A DNA stretch of 64,000 bases from Hysterangium stoloniferum (GCA_015178975.1 WHVD01000264.1:1-64000), one strand, 5' to 3'. Counted from the first letter of the stretch, positions 1 to 12,060 are shown. Made by a program: numbers and translations. The notes: a model not told the origin generated them from the letters alone.

Positions 1-77
1 AGAGTGGGGGAGTTCTGGTGTTGAGAGCAGAGGAGAAGAATTGGTTTGAGTTTTGAAAGAGTGAAAGTCATACCGCA

Positions 78-922
78 TTAACAGAATTGAGAATTTCTTT
101 GGTGATGACGAATAAAGCGTGAGATGTTGTACAGAGAGTAGGGACCACAGTCACTTGAGTTCAGTTGTTGTGGCACCTGTTTGAAAGAGACATTAGCAGG
201 TCTGCTGATTCAGTCAGAGCTCTGGAACCTCCCTTGGTTACTTGACACTCAGGTTCAGACCAAGGGCAGTTCGGGTATTTCTGTTTAGCCTCACCACAAA
301 GCCACTCTTTGACATGTGAACACACCTCCGGTCTTGGTAAAGCTAAGGAATCCATGGAAATGATATGACACCTTATAAAAGCTCATGAAAAAAGGCATAA
401 CAAGTATTAAAATATCCTTACTGGTTTGGATCGGAACCAACACTTAGTACGGCAGCAGGGTTGACAATAACAATCGCCATCCAGTGATTCTCAAGGTGGA
501 CAGGGATAATGATGAAATCGAACTTGAAAATATCACTCTCTTTGGTCCAGTGAGCAATTTCAGATTGCGATTTTTTACCAAGGAATGAATAGAAGAATGT
601 AGAGAATGTCCACACTTTTAGGTGGCCCAAGTGGGAAACAAGATGCCTTTTCATCCAAACACTTTGATTTCATGCAAGAAAATTCAGCTGGCTGTACACA
701 TGGGGAGTTTAGATACTCTTACTCAAGTCCAAAATCCATGAGAATATCATTGAACCAAAACCCTGGCTGAAAGCGTTCCAAATCCTTCTGCCCAAGTCTG
801 ATGACACCTTCCCCATTATGTGACAAGTATGGCAATTTCGTGCTAATAGTCACAATCCTGCTATTGTGTAAACATATAGAGCAAACAAGTGAATTAACAG
901 GGATAGACATACCATTGTTCAT
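78..922 (-). CDS. Ulp1-like (C48) cysteine protease gene, four exons, 5' end uncertain
   Basis: I read four exons on the minus strand: 922-723, 661-422, 371-242 and 176-78. They are separated by GT-AG introns of 61, 50 and 65 nt that keep one open frame. Exon 1 carries the typical Ulp1 opening (QKDLERFQPGFWFND). Exon 2 carries the region around the catalytic His (HLENHWMAIVIVNP). Exon 3 begins with the Asp segment (SMDSLALPRP), and exon 4 has the Cys segment (VPQQLNSSDCG). So the His-Asp-Cys triad of SUMO/Ulp1 peptidases is complete. Such proteins cleave SUMO or SUMO-like conjugates, and they occur both as host enzymes and as passengers of large DNA transposons. The gene is divergent from the adjacent KDZ transposase, so I infer it belongs to that element. 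The start is unclear: earlier exons may lie between 923 and 1000. A frame change just after the Cys motif could also extend the true C terminus. Confidence 0.8.
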
Positions 923-1051
923 TTAGATCCTGTGATATTGACATTGAGAGTCAGAGGTATGAACAGTGTGCTTACAAACTAAATGTTGCCTTGTATGGAA
1001 TGCCCAGTTTTTATCACCCACACTCGCCCTTGCCATTAATTTCGACTCTCC
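923..1051. promoter_or_regulatory. intergenic region between the divergent Ulp1-like and KDZ genes
   Basis: About 130 bp separates the two divergently transcribed reading frames. Such a gap would have to hold both promoters unless short 5' exons of either gene lie inside it. Possible splice signals for an upstream Ulp1 exon are present on the minus strand (a GTAAGC, and an acceptor before GATCTAAATG). I see no clear TATA box. The assignment rests on gene layout only. Confidence 0.35.
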
Positions 1052-4000
1052 ATGTTTTCTTCAGGGGTAAAAAAACAACTGCGCAGATATTTGGAACAAA
1101 AAAGAACAGGAAGTGAGGCTGGCTTTACAGATCCATCCCAAGTAAAAATTACTCGCACAATCAATGGCATGCCATATATATCCCATGACATACCCCTCAA
1201 TTCTGAAGAGATCCAAGCAAGGCTCCAACTCCTGGAGCAGTTTGGAGATGGAACACATCATAATCATAAACACAACTCACCTGACCTTGGACCCTGGTTT
1301 TCTTCGGCAGCACCTGAGCCAAATAAATTCCATCTTGGTGACGACAATGGTGACATAGTTGAAAATGAACCTGAGCCAGTAAGTTTGGTTATAACCTATA
1401 TGACAATTCATAGACATTACCTTGAAATGACAGCCATGTTATACTCATAATATATCTGGCGACACAAGGCCCGACTTTTCCCAGCTTCGGCATAATCTAC
1501 TTGATGCAATGTTAAAACAGGAATGTCTACCAAATGGTGCAATATGCAGTGGAATGGTTGGATGCAGTTTTCCTCCAGAATATATTTTCCAAGACTGTGA
1601 TGATGGCGCATCGAAATGTGGGATGTGTGCAATTGATGGACATAGGCGACTCCCTTGTCATCGACTCACAAAGTGGAATGGAAAAAGCTTTGAAAAACAG
1701 TCATTAGAATCCATAGGATTAGTATTTGGGATGAATCACAGTGGAGAACGATGCCCTCATGAAAATACAGGCAGCGGATCACAAATACTGACAGTGATGG
1801 ACACAAACAGTCTCCATAATGTCCAAATTGGTTGGTGTCGCTGTGCAGGAGCACCAGAGCTTCATGACCAACTCCTCAATGTATCCCTCATCCCAGCAAC
1901 TACCCTTCGTCCAGTGACTGCATTCACATTTCGTGTCATGAAATTATTTCATATGCTTAACCTGGTAGGACGGTTAACTCCATGGGATTTTTGTGGAATG
2001 ATACAATGGCTAACAGATAATGCAGACTCAAGGAATGTGCAGGTGAGCTCTGATTTCAAAGTTGGTGCTGGGATGCAACTTACATTGCTCATCATTATAG
2101 GATGTTTATCGCCAATTCAACCAGATTCAACGCCAATGGAGGGCAGTTCGTGCATGGAAACGTGCTGGAATGACATCACTGAATGCTGAATCTCCTATTA
2201 TCGGTATAGGGATGGACTGTGTATCATGCCCTATGCCGGGAATCAATATTCCTAAGAATTGGAGGGAAGACCCAGATGCGGGAGTAGTTTTACATATAGA
2301 ATCAATTTCTGATGACTTACTTGTGTTTCTAACAGTGATTTAAAATATGCAATTTTCCTTGGTGGAGATGGGAACATGCGTTTGCGATGTAATAATAAAG
2401 GTGGCGGGGAGGCTTCAGACCCGTCACTATTTGGTGATGGTGCATTCTATGCAGAAAATGACAAATATAAGGATTTTTGTTGGGTGCGGGGAGGGGCGGA
2501 TAATGATACATCTGTGAGTGCTCAATTTGGTGTGATCAGATGATACATACTTGAGTAAAGCCAAGGATATAACATGCCGAGGATTCTGTGCTGGAGATGC
2601 AGCCAGGTCAGGTCAATCCAAGAATAGGCCATGTACTGGTTTAATATCAATCAGTTGTGCCAGAAGCGGTGCATTTTTCAAAGGTGGTACAGTTGACTTA
2701 GCAAAGGGGGAAAGGTGAGCTCCTAGGTATCGGCAAGTGGGTTGCGAGATTTGATATCACCTAGATTTGTGAACTTCGATTTTGCACTTGTGCAAGTACT
2801 TCTCTGGATTATGCAGATGGGTTTACATCGCATCATCATTTCATATGATATTGCCTGCAAGTATCATATTAATTTCATGGAACGAATTGCAGAGAGGTCT
2901 TGGCCACTGATGACACCCACTGAACAATCACTATTTTCAGCATTAATCGTAGTTTGGCTTGTCCCAAAATTCCATCTTGCAGCACATATTGAGGGGTGTG
3001 CGGACAAATTTTCATTCAATTGGACAAAGAATGTGGGCCGCACTTGTGGAGAGTTGGTGGAAAGTAATTGGGCGGCCTTAGGGATGATGGCAACCTCGAT
3101 CCGTGAAATGGGATTTGGTCATCGTCGTGACACAATAAACGATGCCATGTGTGATTGGAACTGGAGAAAAGCAACTGGGGAGAGTGAGTAATGACAATCG
3201 GGATATATAATATTAATTGACACACTCCAAAGGTATCCGAGTCTTGAAGGCTTTCCAGATAGGGCAGGCTATGTGTGCAAGAAAATGTGAGACATTGGAG
3301 GCTCTCGAGGAGGCCATGGGCATAGACTTGGTTGAAAAACTCACTAAGGAGTCAGTGGAGTCTAATGGCAGTCAGTACAGGCCCCGTGTTATTGAATCAC
3401 CTTCACGGATGGCAATCCTGAAAAATCTACAAGAAGAAGAAGCAGTAGAAGGCCAATCATCCATTAGAAACTCAGCACACTTACAGATTCCACATTCAGT
3501 TAGGTTGTCGAGAAGTGTAGGGATAAATATGGGAATAGACATTGAAATGCGCCAGTAAGACAGAAAATTATTAGTCGTCAAAGATGTTGGCCTGATAATA
3601 TTATCTATAGACAGATGCTTCATATCAGAAAGATGCACATGGTCACTGATGGACAGAAGGCTGAACTGCTGGAATCCAGATGCAAAATGAGCCGTTCACT
3701 GGATATGTGGTTTCAGAGCCTCAACGACTTCATGCCAAGTGATGCCATACAAGAACTAAGATGCACAGAAGGTGATCCTGAAAATGCTTTTCTAGGACTC
3801 CCATCAGATTTCCCTTGTGAGTCGCAAAGGAGGTTAGGGCTCGAAGCACTAGCTATTGTCGAACAACAATTGCAAATTGGGCAAGCCCATGATGCATTGA
3901 AGAAATTGCGTACAGCATTGGGGTTAAAGTCATTTTTAATCCGCCGGAATTACAGCACAGCAGAGGGCAGTGGTAATAGGGTTTATACACGGTCAGAAAC

Positions 4001-4669
4001 TCAGGTAGACAGAGCAACAAGCCAAGTCCAGAAGTGGAAGGAGGTCTATCATTGATCGTACAAAGCATTGGAGCATTTACGAGGGAACACACAAATTCCA
4101 GAGACTAACAGCACATGGTCTCAGCTGAAAGAACTATCTGACTCTGATTGCATTATGCTGTCAGAATGGATGGATGACCATCGGACATGGGGAAAAAGAG
4201 GCGAGATGGCCGAAGCTAAAGCAGCAAGTGGTGGGAAGGGAAAACGGGAATTGGCTTGGTTTTGGAAGTTGGAGGTCATATTTAATGATGAAAGTAGTCC
4301 AAGTGAGATTCGGGGGGCTGTGGATAGGTGGACAACAGAAGGTGAGAATTGTTGAACCATAAACTGCATTTTTATAACAGACACCTAGTTATTCGTATTG
4401 AGTGGTTGCATGCAAAGGCTAGCCATGCCAGATGGGATGAGGAGGTACGTTTACTCGGTGCTGAAGGAGAACGGATTGGAAAAACATTCAGATACCTGGA
4501 AAACATTTGGAAAGGACGACAAGGATTAGAAGAATGGAATAACAATGTCACTCGTGGGGCAGCAGCCTTTGCTCACCGTCAGATGCTCCTTTTTAGGAAT
4601 CTGGCAGAAATTGCAGAGGGGCATTATGAGGAATTGAGAAAAGAGTCTTATCCAGATAATAGTTTCTAA
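1052..4669 (+). CDS. KDZ-superfamily transposase (Kyakuja-Dileera-Zisupton), nearly intact, with introns
   Basis: Predicted DNA transposase with at least six short introns (for example 2043-2100, 3184-3231, 4341-4388). The N-terminal third has a CxC2-like cysteine cluster: CGMCAIDGHRRLPCHR, then NHSGERCP, then WCRCAGAPE. This is the region associated with fungal KDZ transposases. The RNase H-fold core follows: a first Asp in FLGGDGNMRLRC near 2370, a second in IISYDIACKYH near 2850, and the Glu segment RTCGELVESNWAALG near 3045. After it come HLAAHIEGC and the usual long C-terminal tail. Defects are few: a one-base frameshift near 3555 and an in-frame TGA near 4053 in the tail. Without these the frame runs to TAA at 4667-4669. 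The start at 1052 is the first ATG in frame and may be internal. Family assignment is firm; activity is doubtful. Confidence 0.87.
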
Positions 4670-5058
4670 TTTGTGTTAATTTAATTAGTACCTCGTGCAG
4701 ACATTTTTCATTTTTCATTCATACATATGTAGGCATCATGAGCCCAATAGCTCAGACATCGACTGATGCAGGCGATGTTGCCAGAGGGTGCTATGCCATG
4801 GTATAGATCACCTGGAGGCTAGAATTGTCAAATTGGAGCTGTGATTCCATATAAAAAATGGATAGGTGATCTACATCCTTCTTCACTTGGAATTGGGTGG
4901 ATGAGGTAGTCCAGTTGTGGAAGAGATCCAAACACTTGAGATGCCCCACTCACCGAAAATAGTGTACAAACTACCAGCTATTATACCATTTACAATAAGC
5001 CTATCAGCGAAACTTGGAAGCAATCCTTGAATCATTCATGTATGAAATGCATAACTGT
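4670..5058. other. no gene recognised; 3' flank of the KDZ gene
   Basis: AT-rich sequence with no coding signal I can support. It probably holds the 3' end of the KDZ element, but I could not identify terminal inverted repeats by eye. Confidence 0.4.
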
Positions 5059-5278
5059 TGTAAGGGAGTGACACTCCCTAGACTGCGATTTGGTAATATT
5101 TGATCCCATTGTTCACCATTTCCCATTGTTCCACCCCTTGTTCTCACTCCTATTGTTCTCACTCCATTATTCTCCACTTGTATATATTCTGTACATGTGG
5201 ATTATAATATAGTAGTGGTTTCTTCCCCATCACTCATTCTAGTGTCTGTCTGCACCTGCAGCAGATACTAGTCTTACA
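5059..5278. mobile_element. solo LTR, 220 bp, target duplication CTGT
   Basis: Begins TGTAAGGGAG and ends CTTACA, a matched LTR-style inverted terminus. It is flanked on both sides by CTGT (5055-5058 and 5279-5282). A TATA-like TGTATATATTC lies inside. Length, termini and a 4-bp duplication fit a Ty3-type solo LTR left by recombination. No internal domain remains, so orientation is not fixed. Confidence 0.7.
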
Positions 5279-5499
5279 CTGTGCTGTTCTGCAAGTAAAC
5301 AAATAGGGGAACTGGCAAGTTTGCTTTGTGAAATGCCACAGACTATTTTCCATCATGAAAATGACTCATATCTCATTCTGGGCATCAGTATCCAATTTCA
5401 TCATCACTGTAGTACAACATTCACATAGCCACTAAGTTCTGTCATCTCAATTCTCAGACCTGCTGTCTACCATGAACATACTGTCTTGCAGATGGAATC

Positions 5500-7280
5500 T
5501 GTTGGTAGTGTCTGTCTACACTGATATCCAGTTACACTATAAGCTTAAATGCTCCAGATTATACTGTATATGCCTATCTTACAAATCTTAAGATTTCACA
5601 TTGTGGTTCATCCTTTGTAATACTGATATTTTGCTCTACTGGTCATCCCATGGGATCTCGATATCTTCCCCTGTGCTATATGCTTAGGTATCCTAAGATT
5701 ATACTATATACACTACTGTTATGAATCTCATGATTTTACTCTGTAGTTCATCCCATGGGATCCTGAGACTTTGCTCTCTTGGTCATCTTATAAGATCTCA
5801 ATATTTAACTCTGTGGGTCATCCCATGGAATCTCAGGGTCTCTCCCTGTGGCTCATACCATAAACTCAATATTTAACAATGTTTTACTGAACCTATATAC
5901 TGGAATTTCCATCAGTTCATGCACAAAATCTTAAGATGAGATAGTATATGGTTCACTGATGCATTGACACCAATGTGTGAACACCCCAACAATCTGCATA
6001 TTATGTATTGTGTATATACCTACAGATCTCAGGAATCATTGCTGTGTGAGCACCCCTATAATCTGTGTATCAGGGACTGTGTATCCATCCCAGGAATCTC
6101 AGAAATGACGTCTGTGTCAGAAACCCTGTAACATGCATACCATGTTTCCTGTGGCTCCCCTAGGATTCTCAGGACTCACTGCTGTGTGAGCAGTCCTATA
6201 ATGTGCATATCAGGGAATGTGTATCTACCTGAAAGAGCTCATGAATCACCTCTGTGTGAGCCACTTTGCATTATGTATACAAGGTGCTGTGTGAGGACCC
6301 TAGGAATCTTAAGAATTAATGCTGTGTGATCATCCCATAATTATATTTATGTGTTTATCTGAGAATCTCAGGAACCACTTTTTCACAAGTCCCCTATAAT
6401 CTGCATATCATGAACTGTGTGTCTCACCTATGAATCACAGGAATCATTCCCTGTGAATATGCCTAGACTCTATGTACTGTGTATCTATCCTAATAATCTC
6501 ATTAATTACTGCTGTATGAGAACTCCTATAATCTGGATTCCATGCCTTGTGTGCTTTCTCTAAGAACCTCAGCAATGTGCTCTGTGGGAACATCCCTTTA
6601 TACTAACCCATTTCCATCAGTGAATGCACAGAATCTTAAGATGACATGTAGTACATGGCCCATAGGCTGTGTAGGTCAATCTTACAAATCTCAGGATTTT
6701 CCTTTGTATTATATTCTTAAGAATCTCGAGATTATGCTATATGTATGTATCAAGTTTATAAATCTCAAGGTTTCACCCTGTGGATCATCCTCTAGAATCT
6801 GAAGATTTTACTCTGGGTGACTGCCCCTATATACTGGCTCAGTCATCAGTTAATACACAAAATCTCAAGTTAATTGTAGTATGTGACCACCACTCTAATT
6901 TGCATATCATGTGCTGTGTGTCTTCCCTAAGGATCTCAAGATCCCCTCAGTGCAGCTCAGTCCCAAAATATGAATATCATGTACTGTATGTCTATCTTAA
7001 GAATCTCAATAATCACCACTGTGTGATCACATCCATTTCTGCATAATATGTACTATGTACTCACCCTAAGAATCTTGAGAATCACCATGGTGGTAGACAC
7101 CCATATAATCTGTATATCATGTTCTGTGTATGTACATTAAGAATCTCAAGAATTACCTTTGTGTGAATACCCCTATAATCTGCATATCACATGCTGTGTA
7201 TCTACCCTAAGAATCTGACACATCACCTCTGTGTGAGCTCCCTATATACTGACCTATGTCCATCAGTTAATACACAGAAT
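5500..7280. repeat. decayed satellite-like block, units of about 45 and 75-80 bp
   Basis: The block is built from diverged repeats. From about 5500 to 5900 the unit is about 45 bp around CATCCCATGGGATCTC. From about 5950 to 7250 the unit is about 75-80 bp and repeatedly shows TGTGTGAGCACCCCTATAATCTGCATATCATG and then TACCCTAAGAATCTCAGG, with substitutions. The lines near 6000-6500 show the periodicity best. Copies are too diverged to count exactly. No coding potential is evident, and CpG is nearly absent, which fits an old methylated repeat. Confidence 0.65.
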
Positions 7281-7539
7281 CTTAAGATGACTTATAGTAT
7301 ATGGCCTGCATCCAATGGCTTGCAACACAATAACCTATCTTAACACACCCACATTGCATGTCATTGAGAGCATGCAGTTAAGCCATACACACCAAACAAG
7401 AAATAAGCATGTTTAACACAAAACAAAATGTGCCCACTTGATGTGAAAAGCATTTGAAAACTGAAATACACCTGCTGCACCCACTAGATGCGAAATTTGT
7501 CTGGTACTTTTAGCATTGAATTGAACCTTGAGCATTATT

Positions 7540-8311
7540 GCTCCTAGAATGCATTCCCCCAACCTCCCAGACCACAAATGCTAGACCTTGGAGCCCGGCT
7601 CACAACTCCTAGTCTACATGACAATATCAGGTATGCAATATAAAAATACTCTCCCCTGTGCTAGCCATGAGAGCCTCTAGGTTTTTGGTAGGTGATCCTC
7701 TTGATGACAAACCAACAGGCTTCAGCATGGGACAAAAACATGTGATGGGACATTCACTATTGCATCCTATAGCAATTTATCGACCGTTTCACATTTTGTG
7801 AGTCTGTTTTTGTTTTCAGGGCAATTTGGCTTTCAGTGTCCTTCTGGCCTTTCAAATAGCTTTCTTCAATGCCATAGAAATATCCTTGATGGTGAGTGAT
7901 CCCACAGGCAGCATAAGAGCAGTTACAACTCCACCAAATTCTGGAGCCAAACAGTAAATGAGGACATCTGGTACATCCTCCTCATATAATTTGACTCCAA
8001 TCACTCAAAGCTGTGAAACAAGAGTCAAAATGCCATGGACATATTCCATCACTGGGTTTTTGACATCATGCTGGGATGTATAAAGCTAGCATTTCAATGA
8101 AATCCAATTGGTCTGATTATTTACCTGATATTTTAAGTGCTTGCCATGCCTGAAGTCCAGTGGTACATTCCTGAATGTACAATTGTTGGCTTGATGGGAT
8201 TGTGAGTCCAATTTCCATGTAACTACCTCTGGAATACTTTGCCCATTCCAAATACTCCCATCCTTAGATACCTTTGCTCTACCACTTACAATGCTCCATG
8301 ATCCAGCATGC
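7540..8311 (-). pseudogene. Ty1/copia-type gag fragment, frameshifted
   Basis: Minus-strand translation in shifting frames gives a gag-polypeptide pattern: NNQTNWISLKC, then DVKNPVMEYVHGIL, then EEDVPDVLIYCLAPEFGGVV, then SLTIKDISMALKKA. This matches the copia gag helical region, in which a conserved Leu precedes a Pro and an acidic-rich stretch. Several stops and frame changes interrupt it, so it cannot yield a full Gag. No CCHC knuckle was found downstream. Confidence 0.6.
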
Positions 8312-8315
8312 AACA

Positions 8316-8753
8316 TGTTAGGACCAGGAAACCCACTGGGACCCAGAACTCACCCTATAAGTATTTGACTGAACTAACCACTGGACTCTGCCTAGACATC
8401 CCAGACCCAATCTGTCTTTACCCCTTTGACATCTGGTTAATTCTGCGCCTTGTCCTAAATCCATTTGACATCTGGTTTACTGTGTTATTGTACTCTTGTT
8501 ATGTCTTTTTGTATATCTGATTTAGTAGTACAATAATCTATTAGTCTATATAAGCAAGTAGTTATTTGTACATACAATCCAATCAGAAAATCAACTTAGT
8601 TTCTACTTGTCTCTTGTTCTTTGCATATTCTTGGAACCCACAGGTTTCCCATCTGCTTCTGTCTGAAGTTGGACACCACAATCTTGCAAGGGCATAGCAC
8701 ATAAGCTGAAGCCAAGTCCTTTCCCAGAACCTCTGTGAGCCCCACACTTAATA
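8316..8753 (-). mobile_element. solo LTR inside copia gag, imperfect duplication CAACA/CCACA
   Basis: Begins TGTTAGGACC and ends CTTAATA. The flanks are CAACA (8311-8315) and CCACA (8754-8758). It lies within the minus-strand gag, whose reading resumes on both sides. It contains the shared LTR motif in reverse (CATAAGCTGAAGCCAAGTCC at 8699-8718). Its first 30 bp resemble the starts of the LTRs at 42125 and 62820. Part of the same family recurs near 46440-46600. Confidence 0.6.
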
Positions 8754-8999
8754 CCACAGAACCATTGACAGTGATAACTTCCATTCATGGCAGTTATCAC
8801 CCAAGAGTTTTGGGATGCTTGCAAGTAAGGCATTGACATTGAATATAGGAAGATGAATGAGATAGTATTGGCGCCGGCGTCAAAATGCCGCATTTCAGAT
8901 GCATCCATTTCATCTAAGAGGACCTGGAACAACAGCAATGTTCATTTGGCCGATTGAAAAGCGAGAAGCCGACATACTACGTTCAGCGCACTTATGGAT

Positions 9000-10176
9000 C
9001 AGTTGGGGGTTGGTGCAAGGGGGAATGAGGATGATGTTGTGGCGGAACATATATTTGTGTCTGAGAGTGCACCCAGCTCCCTCACCCTAGTCAATGCTTC
9101 AACGCGGGGCCTGGAAGCGATATTTTCTTCCAGGTACTTATTTTGAATACTATTTGTTAACGGACGGGGAGTTCTAGCACGCCATCAAAAAAGGAAGTCA
9201 GTCAATTAGATCAATATAACAATTGCACTCACGTTTTGGACTCCCCATCATATGTGAGACTGGGATTGGAAGGAGAGGCTGTACAGATTGGTTTCATGAT
9301 TTCCAATGTAGTACAGATCTCTCCCTGGTCTGCGAATCATATGTGAGACTGGAATTGGAAGGAGAGGCTGTACAGATTGGTTTCATGATTTCCAATGTAG
9401 TACAGATCTCTCCCTGGTCTGCGATTTCCACATCAAAATCGAAGTCGGTGAGGTTATATCTAACATCATTTACATTCAATACGCACTATACAAGAACATA
9501 TTGTTTAGGACTTACACCATCAGTGGATCTCGACAATGTGAAATCTTTTCAACGAGTGATGCCCATGGTAACTCTGGGCGATTCCTAACCAAACGAGGAG
9601 TGTTGGTCGGAGGTGCTGTGAGGATAATCTAAGGAAAAAGGCCTGAGTTTCCATGTATACGATCCATATAAACACTCACCTGCTTGCGCCTCAATGAAGG
9701 TTGGGCCGGACTCTCATCACTGTCAGAATCCTCACCGAGAAAAAAGCGTGGGCGAATAGTCGTTGAGAGGCGAGGCGAGTTAAGTTTCGTCTCGTGACGG
9801 CCATCCAATGCACCACTGTCAAATCGTTGAAGGGAATGGAATACATGGTTCAATATAAGGACAGACGATGCTGAACGAACTTACAGATTCAGGGGGCTGA
9901 TAGGCTTTTCGGCGGCGGTCAGAGCCCTGTCTCCACTGTCTGTCGGGGATCCTTGGGTGACCGCACTAGCACCGAGATTGTAGCTGTCGATAAATACTAA
10001 CAATATTCGAGGTCGGTGCCTTACCTTTCGACATTCGGAGTGTTGAATTCCCTGGGTACTTGACAAGGATCAACGTCTGCCCCTAGATAAGTATCACTAA
10101 GGCGAAAAATGAGTAAAGGACTTGAAGGTAAAAGTATGTCGACGCACTGAGATTCGCTATTCGTGTGAATGGACAT
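9000..10176 (-). pseudogene. Hx gene 1, copy A, 3' truncated (unknown function)
   Basis: The start codon is at 10176-10174 (MSIHTNSESQ). Exon 1 runs to a GTAAGG donor just after VER near 10026, and the next exon opens with YNLGASAVTQGS. A later exon encodes an acidic segment (GEDSDSDESPAQ). Start, exon order and splice sites match copies B, C and D, which supports a real gene. The sequence stops near 9000, where it meets an inverted copy of part of the same gene, so the C-terminal exons are absent. I do not recognise the protein. It has no signal peptide or membrane segment that I can see. Confidence 0.6.
9247..9424. repeat. 89-bp tandem duplication inside Hx gene 1 copy A
   Basis: The segment beginning ATCATATGTGAGACTGG is present twice in direct tandem, at 9247-9335 and 9336-9424, with only one or two differences. 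Copies B, C and D have it once. The duplication is specific to copy A, and at 89 bp it breaks the frame. Confidence 0.85.
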
Positions 10177-11169
10177 TGGTGGTTGTGTTCACAGATGGGG
10201 GGAAAGGTTTAGAAGCGGATCGCCGCCCGCGAACCTTACTAGCCTACATCGCTGTAAGCGAGTCGCTACAACTTTAGAAGCGCTTGGAATCGATGTGGCA
10301 AACGGCTCAAAACGGCCACCTCTTAGTCACCAACGAATCAAATTTGCAGCTTTGTTGACTATTCATCGTGAAACGACCTTCGACTGATCGAATTCCATAA
10401 AACTCGCATGGCATCAACATATCAAAACGTTCGTCTGTGTTAAATACCTTTAAAAAGTAATAAGTCATCTCCTAACCACCACAGAGTCGCTTTCGGGGTG
10501 GGTAGAAACCAGTGCAGCCGAATAAATCAGTCGTCGAACGCGAGGGGACCAATACATCTGAGGGTCTGAAACAATGGCCATGTATTAGTTTATTCTCAAT
10601 CAATACGTATAAAATGCTTCTCAGCCCCGCAGTGCCCCGATGATCGCCATCACTGGGACTTACTAGCTTAGCCATAATAATTTATACATCTCAATGTACC
10701 TAACGATGAGAAGAGCTGCCTTACCATCACACTTTGTTACATCCTGCTTTCCTGTTCTCCAATCAATCCTGATTGTACTCGTCGGTTACAGGAGCCCCCT
10801 CCTTCCGTTATGATTATTTCTGGGAATAAAACTTCCCTCTTACTAGCTGACATGCACACCATGTTTTCGCCGTTCTCGTCATTCTCTACACCTTAATTCA
10901 GTCACTAATCACCTTGGACACAGTTATATTGCGGAAGTGTCAGCCTTTTAAAGACCACCTAATGACTTTAATCTCTCCGGATGGTGTTCTCAGGTATACC
11001 TCTCCAACTGTGGATAATTCTGGAGCTCATTGAAAACCGAGAGGCTGACATGCTACGTTCGGCACGCTGGCTTTCAGAGGAATACGCAGGGTCGTACATG
11101 TACTGGGAAGACTAGTATATCATCGTAATGTTCAAACTGTAATACCATGTTGATTATTTATGAATAAAC

Positions 11170-11892
11170 TGTTAAAATAGGTTATTGTGTTGCAAGCCGT
11201 TGAGGATGCTCATGGTGTTGCTACGCACTTTTCATAGTTTATTCGAATACGCTCCGGCTAAGTATTACGATACAGTAGCTTAGTCATACTGTCAACATTG
11301 TACAGGTTATAGCCCCCATTACTTTAAAGAGTCACACCAATACTATCTCATTCATCTTCCTATATTCAAATCTAGTGGGTACAGCAGGTGTATTTCAGTT
11401 TTCAAATGTTTTTCACATCAAGTGGTGTTGTGAAATGAGGGCTTACGCATGCTCTAAGACGTAATACAATTGGGAGCCAGTGAGGAGCACGTGATTTACG
11501 GGTATCTCTGTCCCTTTTGTTCCGAAGTCACATATAAATACACCCAAACTACCAAGAGCTACCTCAGTCGATTCCTATCTACCCGTCAACTGAGATATAA
11601 TTATTGTTATAGGGTCTCCATTGATAATAAGTGGGCACATTTTGTTTTGTGTTAAACATGCTTATTTCTTGTTTGGTGTGTATGGATTAACTGCATGCTC
11701 TCAATGACATGCAATGTGGGTGTGTTAAGATAGGTTATTTGTTGCAAGCCATTGAAGATGCTCATGGTCTTGCTACACACTTTTCATAGTTTATTTGAAT
11801 ATGCTTGGCTAAGTAGTATGTTACAGTAGCTTAGTCATACAAAAAGAACTCAGTCCATTTTCTATATACATACTGTCAACATTGTACATACA
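11170..11892. mobile_element. TRIM-like miniature LTR retrotransposon, target duplication TAAAC
   Basis: Two direct LTRs (11170-11304 and 11723-11892) both begin TGTTAA-ATAGGTTAT and end in TGTACA or TACATACA. They flank a short non-coding interior. TAAAC occurs immediately outside both ends (11165-11169 and 11893-11897). The Hx sequence interrupted here is found uninterrupted in copy D near 31440. The left LTR lacks about 32 bp present in the right one. The interior contains a second LTR (11426-11629); without it the element would be about 514 bp. It looks like an internal-deletion derivative of the gag-only family at 7321-8868. Confidence 0.82.
11426..11629 (+). mobile_element. solo LTR, 204 bp, target duplication AGTGG, with empty site in the window
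   Basis: Starts TGTTGTGAAATG and ends TTGATAATA, with AGTGG on both sides (11421-11425 and 11630-11634). The related minus-strand sequence at 7420-7450 runs through this point with a single AGTGG and no insertion, so it is an empty paralogous site. A TATA-like CACATATAAATAC sits near 11530 and suggests plus orientation. Retained CpGs suggest a fairly recent insertion. Confidence 0.82.
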
Positions 11893-12060
11893 TAAACTTC
11901 ATTTTGGCATGATTAGTAATCTGGAGGCTGCAAAGTAATGTTATTGCCAGATACCACCACATGGTGACATGAATAACGTCACCTTTTGAAAATGAAAACC
12001 CTGTAAATGGTGAGAAGAGATTGCATCTGCTTTTCTACCATAGCAAACAGCCAACTATTA

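Larger units (their letters stand above)
7321..8868 (-). mobile_element. copia-like gag-only LTR element remnant (TR-GAG-like)
   Basis: Read on the minus strand, the segment starts with a leader (8868-8838) identical over about 30 bp to the leader of the miniature LTR element at 11170-11892. It then has a decayed gag, then the 3' terminal sequence shared with that element (7495-7350), and finally the first 30 bp of the same LTR (TGTTAAGATAGG). No protease, integrase or RT lies between gag and the 3' terminal sequence. That is the layout of gag-only non-autonomous elements. The 5' LTR is missing, since Hx copy A abuts at 8869, and the 3' LTR is cut at 7321. A solo LTR (8316-8753) interrupts gag. 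Confidence 0.62.

Noticed and set aside
8838..11367. A 31-33 bp inverted pair (TTGAATATAGGAAGATGAATGAG) flanks Hx copy A and looks like terminal inverted repeats
   Set aside because: Both members are better explained as the leader sequence of the gag-only element (8838-8868) and of the TRIM (11337-11367), which happen to lie in opposite orientations.
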